A DNA stretch of 10,306 nucleotides. It comes from Streptomyces katrae. GTDB taxonomy: Bacteria > Actinomycetota > Actinomycetes > Streptomycetales > Streptomycetaceae. The stretch is taken from the NCBI RefSeq assembly GCF_000966975.1, contig NZ_JZWV01000747.1, positions 1-10,306 of the forward strand, given 5' to 3'. This document shows, piece after piece, positions 5,707 through 10,306 of the stretch. Positions within the stretch are counted from its first letter, which is position 1; each line of letters begins with the position of its first letter. The notes under the pieces are model-generated. The model was not told the DNA's origin and did not search any database. It saw only the letters and a list, made by a program, of their open reading frames with translations. The position numbers were made by a program, and so were the translations under genes.

Positions 5707-6564
5707 ATGCGCCTCTGCACCCTGACCGTGGACGGCCGGGAGGACGTCGGCATCGCCGTCGACGGCGGGATCGTCCGGCTCGGCGTCCTCGCCGAGCTGA
5801 CCGGGACCACGCTCGGTCCGACCCTGCTCGACGTGGTCGTGGGCGACCAGCTGGGGAGCATCCGGGCGGCGCTGGCCGACCCGGAGGCCAGGGCCAAGGC
5901 CCTCCTCTCCGCGGAGCCCGCCTTCGCGCCGATCTACCGCCACCCGCCCAAGCTGTGGGGCGTCGGGCTGAACTTCCGGGGGCACGCCGCCGACCTCGAC
6001 GTCGAGCAGCCCGTCGGCACCCCCGGCTCGTACCTGCGTCCCAGCAGCTGCGTCATCGGCCACGGCGACGAGATCGTCCTGCCGGTCCAGTCGGAGCGCG
6101 TCACGGCCGAGGCCGAGCTCGGAGTGGTGATCGGCCGGACCTGCCGGGACGTCGCGCCGGAGGACGCCCCCTCCGTCATCTTCGGCTACACGACCATCCT
6201 GGACATGACCGCCGAGGACGCGATCCGCGTCAACCCGCGCTACATCCCGTGGTCCAAGGCTTTCGACACGTTCTGCAGCCTGGGCCCGTGGGTCGTGACC
6301 CCGGACGAGGTCGGGGACCTCTCCTCGATCCGCATCACCACCGTGGTGAACGGCGAGACCATCGCCACCAACCAGGTCTCGGCCATGATGCGCGACCCCT
6401 ACTGGCAGGTCGCCCACTTCTCCGGCGGCATGACCCTCGACGCGGGCTCCGTCCTCTCCACGGGGACGCCCGGGGCCGGGGTCATCCAGGACGGTGACGT
6501 CGTCGAAGCCGTGGTCGAAGGGATCGGCACCCTCCGCAACACCGTGCGCCGGGCCGACCGCTAG
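5707..6564 (+). CDS. Fumarylacetoacetate hydrolase (FAH) family protein
   Basis: This 285-residue cytosolic enzyme belongs to the FAH superfamily, which hydrolyses, hydrates or decarboxylates 2,4-dioxo acids or related compounds with Mg/Mn. An N-terminal FAH_N-like part (1-75) precedes the catalytic fold: KLWGVGLNFRGHAADLD (82-98), SYLRPSSCVIG (108-118), TAEAELGVVIG (133-143) with metal ligands Glu135 and Glu137, GYTTILDMTAED (160-171) with Asp166, KAFDTFCSLGP (184-194) and STGTPGAGV (251-259). All three acidic ligands are present. His93 is followed by Asp96 where FAHD1-type enzymes have an H-x-x-E dyad. GGAG at 5698-5701, five bases before ATG 5707, fixes the start. It follows the STAND regulator by 68 nt without a terminator and may be cotranscribed. 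Candidate activities: acylpyruvase, 2-keto-4-pentenoate-type hydratase, oxaloacetate decarboxylase; sequence alone does not decide. Confidence 0.88.
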   Translation: MRLCTLTVDGREDVGIAVDGGIVRLGVLAELTGTTLGPTLLDVVVGDQLGSIRAALADPEARAKALLSAEPAFAPIYRHPPKLWGVGLNFRGHAADLDVEQPVGTPGSYLRPSSCVIGHGDEIVLPVQSERVTAEAELGVVIGRTCRDVAPEDAPSVIFGYTTILDMTAEDAIRVNPRYIPWSKAFDTFCSLGPWVVTPDEVGDLSSIRITTVVNGETIATNQVSAMMRDPYWQVAHFSGGMTLDAGSVLSTGTPGAGVIQDGDVVEAVVEGIGTLRNTVRRADR

Positions 6565-6584
6565 CCGTCCGCGGGTGCCTTAGC

Positions 6585-6617
6585 CTGGCGGGTACGGCCC
6601 GTGTCCGTACCCGCCGG
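6585..6617 (+). terminator. Hairpin terminator after the FAH-family gene
   Basis: GGCGGGTACGG (6587-6597) and CCGTACCCGCC (6605-6615) form a perfect 11-bp stem, extended by a T-G and a C-G pair, around a 7-nt loop. It begins about 20 nt after the stop codon and separates this gene from the PAP2 gene. Confidence 0.75.
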
Positions 6618-6625
6618 CACTCCGA

Positions 6626-6631
6626 TAGCAT
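6626..6631 (+). promoter_or_regulatory. Possible -10 box of the PAP2 gene
   Basis: TAGCAT fits the TAGNNT pattern common at actinomycete -10 boxes and lies just after the upstream terminator and 48 nt before the assigned start. No clear -35 is present. The following 40 nt are unusually A/T-rich for this window. Confidence 0.3.
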
Positions 6632-6679
6632 GTTCGGCCTAACAATGATCACGTCGAAACATGAACATCGGCTGAAAAA

Positions 6680-8041
6680 TTGATATCTGCGGTATCGCGA
6701 TTGTTTTCAGGAAATGACGGCGGAACGGAGACTCGCATATGGCGCCGGCCCCCGGTGCTGCTGTGGGCTGCCGTGAGTCTGATCGGCCTGGGATTCCTCG
6801 TCGGCCTGGAGATCGCCGCGCGCCATTACGGCACGCCGGGCCCGATCACCACCCAGGCGCGTGAAGTGATCTTCCCGCCGAAGTCGGGAACCGTGCTGTA
6901 CGCCGCCATGACCCTGATGCTCGTGGTGCTCACCTGGCGGCAGCGGTTCCTCGCCGTCGGCGCCGCGGTCGGCATCGACCTGCTCTTCTGGCTGGTGCGC
7001 TGGGCGGCCGGCGCCCCGACGATGTTCGGCAACGGCGCGCTGATCGTGACCCTCACCTGCGCCGTCATCGCCGTCACCCGCCGCACCGGCCGGGAGCGGG
7101 CCCTGCTGCTGAAGGGCGTCGGGCTGGCCCTGCTGCTGGTGGCCGGCCGCAAGACCGGCTACACCTGGCTGGACATCACCGCGCAGACCCGCCCGATGGT
7201 GCTCGACCAGTACGTGGCGACCGCCGACCACGCGCTCGGCAACCCCTCCTGGGTGGCCGGCCGCATCGTCCAGGCCACCGGCGCCATCGGCGCCGACGTC
7301 CTGGAGTGGGTGTACATCCAGCTCGCGGTCGGCGCGGTCGTCGTCGCCCTCTACCAGCTGCGCGGCGTGGCGGCCGAGCGGCGCTTCCCGCGGCACCACC
7401 TGGTGCGCACCTTCCTCGTCATCGGGCTGCTCGGACCGGGCATCTACATGGTCTTCCCGGTGGTCGGCCCGATCTTCGCCTACGGCGCCGACGGCGCCCA
7501 GTGGGCCCTGGCCGATCTCTGGCCGCACACGCCGCCGCCGCTCGATACCCCGCGGGCGATGATTTTCGACGGGTCCACCCCGCGCAATTGCATGCCCAGC
7601 CTGCACACGGCGTGGGCCACCGCGATCTTCATCCATTCCCGGAAGGGTCCGCGGGCCCTGCGTTTCCTCGGTGCTTTCTGGCTGGTCGCCACTCTCGGCG
7701 CGACCCTCGGATTCGGTTACCACTACGGCGCGGACATCCTCGCCGGCGTGGTGTTCACCCTCACGATAGAAATCGCGCTGCGCGCCCTCGACCGCGGCCG
7801 GGACCGGCGCGGACTCCTGCTGGCCGGCTACGGAACGGCCGTGTTCACCGCGCTGCTGCTCTCGTATCGCTTCCTGTCGCAGGAGCTGGCCGCCCTGCCG
7901 TGGCTGTGCGGGCCGCTGCTCGTGCTGGCGACGGCCTCGGTGGTCTACGGCTACGTACGGACCACCAGGCTGTGGGAGCGCGAGGCCGGACGGCTGGCCG
8001 TGCCGGAGCCGCGGCGCGAGCCGCAGCCCGAGCTGGTCTGA
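6680..8041 (+). CDS. Polytopic PAP2-superfamily (AUR1/inositolphosphotransferase-like) membrane protein
   Basis: A membrane protein of about 453 residues with roughly ten hydrophobic segments (for example 26-46, 72-88, 118-134, 143-156, 206-226, 243-263, 350-368, 378-395, 404-425). The PAP2_3/AUR1-type active site is clear: CMPSLHTAWA (304-313) and FGYHYGADILAGV (345-357), giving the His309/His348/Asp352 set used in lipid phosphate phosphatases and inositol-phosphotransferases. The Lys-x6-Arg-Pro motif of classical PAP2 is not seen, favouring the AUR1-like branch. Substrate is probably a polyprenyl or glycerolipid (phospho)intermediate at the membrane. Start choice is uncertain: the frame's upstream stop is at 6662 and the only candidates are TTG 6680, TTG 6701 and GTG 6755, none with a Shine-Dalgarno sequence. 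The 3' 91 bp overlap the convergent sigma-factor gene. Confidence 0.82.
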   Translation: MISAVSRLFSGNDGGTETRIWRRPPVLLWAAVSLIGLGFLVGLEIAARHYGTPGPITTQAREVIFPPKSGTVLYAAMTLMLVVLTWRQRFLAVGAAVGIDLLFWLVRWAAGAPTMFGNGALIVTLTCAVIAVTRRTGRERALLLKGVGLALLLVAGRKTGYTWLDITAQTRPMVLDQYVATADHALGNPSWVAGRIVQATGAIGADVLEWVYIQLAVGAVVVALYQLRGVAAERRFPRHHLVRTFLVIGLLGPGIYMVFPVVGPIFAYGADGAQWALADLWPHTPPPLDTPRAMIFDGSTPRNCMPSLHTAWATAIFIHSRKGPRALRFLGAFWLVATLGATLGFGYHYGADILAGVVFTLTIEIALRALDRGRDRRGLLLAGYGTAVFTALLLSYRFLSQELAALPWLCGPLLVLATASVVYGYVRTTRLWEREAGRLAVPEPRREPQPELV

Positions 8042-9021
8042 GCGGCGGGCCGCTCCTCTGGGGCGTCCGGCGGCGGGTCCGTCAGCAGGCCCGTCCGCAG
8101 GGTGGCGAGGGTCCGGGTGAGCAGCCGGGACACGTGCATCTGCGAGATGCCGAGCCGGTCGCCGATCTCCGACTGGGTGAGCTCCTGGCCGAAGCGCAGG
8201 GACAGGATCTCCCGGTCCCGCTCGGGGAGCTCCGCCAGCAGCGGCTTGAGGGACTCCAGGCACTCGATGCGCTCGTAGACCGGCTCCTCCTCGCCCAGCG
8301 GGCGCTGGGCCGTACCCGAATCGGCGTCGTCCAGCGCCGGGGCGTCGAGCGAGCGCGAGGCGTAGACCTGGGCGGCCCGGCGCCCCTCCGCCAGCTCGGC
8401 CTCCGTCAGCCCGAGCCGGTCGGCCAGCTCGGCGTCGGTGGCGCGCCGGCCCAGGTCCTGCTCCATCTCGTCGGAGGCCTTGGCCAGGTTCAGCCGGAGT
8501 TCCTGGAGCCTGCGGGGGACCTTCACGGCCCAGCTGGTGTCGCGGAAGAAGCGTTTGATCTCACCGGTGACGGTGGGCAGCGCGAAGGTCGTGAACTCCA
8601 CCCCGCGCGTGACGTCGTACCGGTTGATGGCCTTGATCAGGCCGATCGTGCCGACCTGCACGATGTCCTCGAAGGGCTCGCTGCGGCCGCGGAAGCGGCG
8701 GGCGGCGTACTTGACCAGGCTGAGGTTCAGCTCGACCAGGGTGTTGCGCACGTACGCGTACTCGGGCGTCCCTTCCTCCAGTGCGTCCAGCCGCTGGAAC
8801 AGGGACCGCGAGAGGGTCCGGGCGTCGGCGGTGCTGGCCTTGAGCGGCTCGGCCAGGAGGTCCGCCACGGGCTCCCCCAGGGGTGTCGCCGGGGACTCCT
8901 GTGGCGGGCGGCTATGGCAGGCCCCGCGAGGGGTTTCGGCGGCGGGGCGGGCGTGGGCCCACCGGAGCGGGGTCTGCTGCGCACGGGTCTGCTGCGTGCG
9001 GGTCTGCTGGATTCGGGTCAT
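7951..9021 (-). CDS. Sigma-B/SigF-like (group 3) RNA polymerase sigma factor
   Basis: This 356-residue protein directs RNA polymerase to stress or developmental promoters. Region 2 spans about 90-160 (LVELNLSLVKYAARRFRGR, then FEDIVQVGTIGLIKAINRYD and FTTFALPTVTGEIKRFFRD), region 3 about 165-245 (WAVKVPRRLQELRLNL, then ATDAELADRLGL), and region 4 about 255-312 (LPERDREILSLRFGQELTQS, then IGDRLGISQMHVSRLL). This order and the wording are those of the Streptomyces sigma-B family. The first 45 residues are an extra, Gln/Thr/Arg-rich tail encoded partly by a 15-bp tandem repeat. After region 4 a Pro/Ser/Arg-rich extension of about 43 residues runs antisense into the PAP2 gene. ATG 9021 follows GGAGG (9034-9030) by 8 nt. 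The phosphatase gene is 95 nt upstream on the same strand. Autoregulation is suggested by the promoter at 9060-9084. Confidence 0.92.
   Translation of the reverse strand: MTRIQQTRTQQTRAQQTPLRWAHARPAAETPRGACHSRPPQESPATPLGEPVADLLAEPLKASTADARTLSRSLFQRLDALEEGTPEYAYVRNTLVELNLSLVKYAARRFRGRSEPFEDIVQVGTIGLIKAINRYDVTRGVEFTTFALPTVTGEIKRFFRDTSWAVKVPRRLQELRLNLAKASDEMEQDLGRRATDAELADRLGLTEAELAEGRRAAQVYASRSLDAPALDDADSGTAQRPLGEEEPVYERIECLESLKPLLAELPERDREILSLRFGQELTQSEIGDRLGISQMHVSRLLTRTLATLRTGLLTDPPPDAPEERPAAQTSSGCGSRRGSGTASRPASRSHSLVVRT
8970..9014 (-). repeat. Three 15-bp tandem repeats in the 5' end of the sigma-factor gene
   Basis: On the plus strand GGGTCTGCTGCGCAC (8970-8984), GGGTCTGCTGCGTGC (8985-8999) and GGGTCTGCTGGATTC (9000-9014) are tandem copies. 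In the protein they encode Gln-Gln-Thr-Arg-like pentapeptides in residues 3-17 (IQQTR, TQQTR, AQQT). As 15 is a multiple of three, copy-number changes keep the frame. It lies outside the conserved sigma regions. Confidence 0.8.
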
Positions 9022-9041
9022 GGAACGGACCTCCGGCCCAT
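9018..9041 (-). CDS. Seven-codon upstream ORF overlapping the sigma-factor start
   Basis: ATG 9041 opens a seven-codon frame (MGRRSVP) whose TGA overlaps the sigma-factor ATG as ATGA (9021-9018). AGGTGAT (9054-9048), a good match to the 16S anti-Shine-Dalgarno sequence, lies 6 nt before it. The sigma gene's own GGAGG lies within the mini-frame. If translated, it would couple or compete with sigma-factor translation. The predicted transcript start near 9053 would leave the site at the very 5' end, so use is uncertain. Confidence 0.35.
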   Translation of the reverse strand: MGRRSVP

Positions 9042-9059
9042 GTAGATATCACCTGATTC

Positions 9060-9084
9060 ATACCCATTCCTGGCCTTACGACCC
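9060..9084 (-). promoter_or_regulatory. Sigma-B-type promoter of the sigma-factor gene
   Basis: On the minus strand GGGT (9084-9081), 15 nt, then GGGTAT (9065-9060). This fits the sigma-B consensus known from Streptomyces coelicolor (GNNT, 14-16 nt, GGGTAC/T). It lies about 40 nt before the ATG, and between the phosphatase stop codon and the sigma gene, so the sigma factor can be expressed separately from the phosphatase and probably drives its own gene. Confidence 0.6.
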
Positions 9085-9116
9085 TTTCCCCTCCCCGGCG
9101 CCTCCCCGGCGGTGCC

Positions 9117-10306
9117 TCACGTGACCTGTACGACCACCAGGCTGGTGTCGTCGTCGGTGTCCCCGAGGACCGCCGCCATCAGCCGGTCCGCCAGCTCCTC
9201 CGCCGGGCCCGGCGGCAGCCGCTCCACCGCCCGGCGCAGCGCCTCCAGGCTCTCGTCCAGCCCCACGTGCCGTCGTTCGACGAACCCGTCCGTGTACAGC
9301 AGCAAGGTGTCCCCGGACCGCAGCCCGGTGTACGTCTCCCCGTACCCGGCCCCCGGCAGGGCGCCCAGCAGCACGTTGGACGCGTCCTCCATGAAGCGGG
9401 CCCTTCCGCCGCGCAGCAGCAGGACCGGAGGGTGGCCGGCCCCCGACCAGGCCAGCGAGCGGTCCGCCGGGTCGAACAGGGCGCAGACCGCCGTCGCCGT
9501 GGGCTGCCCCGGCGTGCGCAGGGTCACCTCGTTGAGCCACTCCATCAGCCGGCCGGGGGAGTTCCCGGTGAAGGCCAGGCCGTGCAGCGCCCCGCGCAGG
9601 GCGATCATGGCCGTGGCCGACCCGATGCCGTGCCCGGCGATGTCCCCCACCGTCACCAGCACCTTCCCGTCGGGCAGCGACTGCACGTCGTACCAGTCGC
9701 CGCCCACCCGGTACTCCGCGGCGGCCGGCCGGTAGCGGGCCGCCACCCGCAGCCCGGGCGGGGTCTCCAGGGCAGGCGCCTCCGGGACGATGGCGTGCTG
9801 GAGCCCCAGCACCAGCTGGTCCCGCAGCTCGGCCTCGGTCCGCGCGGCCGACAGCTGGTCGTACGTGGCGGTGAGCGCGACCTCCGTGTGGTGCTGCGCC
9901 GAGACGTCCTGGAACACCCCCGTGATCCCGGTCAGCATGCTGCCCGTCAGCACCGGCTCGGCCGCGACGCGGACCCGGCGCATCCCGCCGCCGGGCCGGA
10001 GCACCCGCACCAGGACCTGCCCGCCCTCGTGCCGGTCGGTGAGCGAGCCCAGCAGGCCCTCCAGCCGCTCCCGGTCCTCGGGGTGCAGCCGGGCCCCCAG
10101 GGAGCGCAGCGGCACGGCGGCGTCCTCGGGGTGCAGCCCGAACACCGGGTACGCCTGCGCGCTCCACACGGTCGTACCGGCCACCAGGTCCTCCTCGAAC
10201 ACCGCCAGCTGGTCCAGCCGCGCCAGCGCCCGGGTCACCGGCGGGCCGCGCCGGTCGTCGGCGTGCCACATCACCGCCGCGCGCCCGCCGCCCAGCGGCA
10301 GCACCC
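9117..10306 (-). CDS. PAS-domain PP2C/SpoIIE-type serine phosphatase, 5' end probably beyond window
   Basis: A cytosolic signalling phosphatase of the SpoIIE/RsbU class, which typically dephosphorylates anti-anti-sigma proteins so that they release a sigma factor. A PAS-like sensor covers about residues 30-135 (EEDLVAGTTVWSAQAYPVFG through LTGITGVFQDVSA, counting from a GTG at 10304). A short helical linker (ATYDQLSAARTEAELRDQL) leads to the PP2C domain from about 165. Its metal-binding and conserved motifs are intact: GGDWYD (201-206), GDIAGHGIGSA (220-230), SGAGHPP (287-293), LYTDGFVE (336-343) and DDTSLVVV (385-392). The frame stays open to the window edge, so the GTG at 10304 may not be the true start and more sensor domain may lie outside. 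The sigma-B-like gene follows after 95 nt on the same strand, strongly suggesting that it is part of the sigma factor's control circuit. Confidence 0.9.
   Translation of the reverse strand, partial: VLPLGGGRAAVMWHADDRRGPPVTRALARLDQLAVFEEDLVAGTTVWSAQAYPVFGLHPEDAAVPLRSLGARLHPEDRERLEGLLGSLTDRHEGGQVLVRVLRPGGGMRRVRVAAEPVLTGSMLTGITGVFQDVSAQHHTEVALTATYDQLSAARTEAELRDQLVLGLQHAIVPEAPALETPPGLRVAARYRPAAAEYRVGGDWYDVQSLPDGKVLVTVGDIAGHGIGSATAMIALRGALHGLAFTGNSPGRLMEWLNEVTLRTPGQPTATAVCALFDPADRSLAWSGAGHPPVLLLRGGRARFMEDASNVLLGALPGAGYGETYTGLRSGDTLLLYTDGFVERRHVGLDESLEALRRAVERLPPGPAEELADRLMAAVLGDTDDDTSLVVVQVT

Noticed and set aside
6573..6595. GGGT-N13-GGGTAC as a sigma-B-type promoter for the PAP2 gene
   Set aside because: The spacer is shorter than the 14-16 nt needed and GGGTAC lies in the stem of the terminator hairpin at 6585-6617.
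6707..8263. Minus-strand frame of 518 codons opposite the PAP2 gene
   Set aside because: Gly/Gln/Arg-rich shadow frame typical of high-GC DNA; the PAP2 active-site motifs on the other strand are decisive.
7306..9045. Plus-strand frame of 579 codons across PAP2 and sigma-factor genes
   Set aside because: Spans two recognised genes in other frames; composition is Arg/Ala/Gly-rich without motifs.
9076..10269. Minus-strand frame of 397 codons in another frame of the phosphatase
   Set aside because: The PP2C motifs are all in the 9117-10306 frame; this one is a Pro/Ala/Gly/Arg-rich shadow.

Overview
The window is very GC-rich with a strong G/C third-position bias. It carries a sigma-B-family sigma factor next to a PP2C/SpoIIE-type phosphatase, a split transketolase, GTG/TTG starts and an apparently leaderless gene. 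All of this fits a Streptomyces-like actinomycete chromosome; genus is inferred, not proven. All gene calls below come from reading the sequence; no database search was possible.

Layout, left to right. (1) 1-1451, minus strand: a two-gene operon for a split transketolase (N-terminal TPP subunit, then C-terminal subunit cut by the window edge). It is read from a MerR/SoxR-type promoter with a perfect 10-bp inverted repeat in a 19-bp spacer, and probably gives a leaderless mRNA. (2) 1574-1701: tRNA-Pro(GGG) on the plus strand, followed by a long hairpin that can stop transcription from both sides. (3) 1733-2424, minus: a LysE/RhtB-type exporter preceded by a 24-codon leader ORF whose stop overlaps the exporter start (TAGTG). 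(4) 2859-6564, plus: a three-gene module made of an HMGL/DmpG-type aldolase, an XRE-family regulator carrying an NB-ARC/STAND ATPase, and a fumarylacetoacetate-hydrolase-family enzyme. (5) 6680-8041, plus: a polytopic AUR1/PAP2-type phosphatase or phosphotransferase. (6) 7951-10306, minus: a sigma-B-like sigma factor, overlapping the 3' end of the PAP2 gene by 91 bp, and upstream of it a PAS-PP2C phosphatase running off the window.

How the parts may work together. The aldolase and the FAH-family enzyme flank the regulator and belong to two enzyme families that act on 2-oxo acids and 1,3-dicarbonyl compounds, so a small dedicated carbon-carbon bond making or breaking pathway under local control is plausible. 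The divergent exporter could serve its product, but that is only inference. The right end looks like a stress-response partner-switching locus: the phosphatase would activate an anti-anti-sigma factor encoded elsewhere, and the sigma gene has a GGGT-N15-GGGTAT element of the kind recognised by sigma-B-type sigma factors, suggesting autoregulation.

The points most worth following up are the reciprocal His/Tyr exchange in the aldolase active site, the uncharacterised aldolase/STAND-regulator/FAH module, the MerR-type leaderless promoter of the transketolase, the two short leader ORFs with overlapping stop/start codons, and the tail-to-tail gene overlap at 7951-8041.
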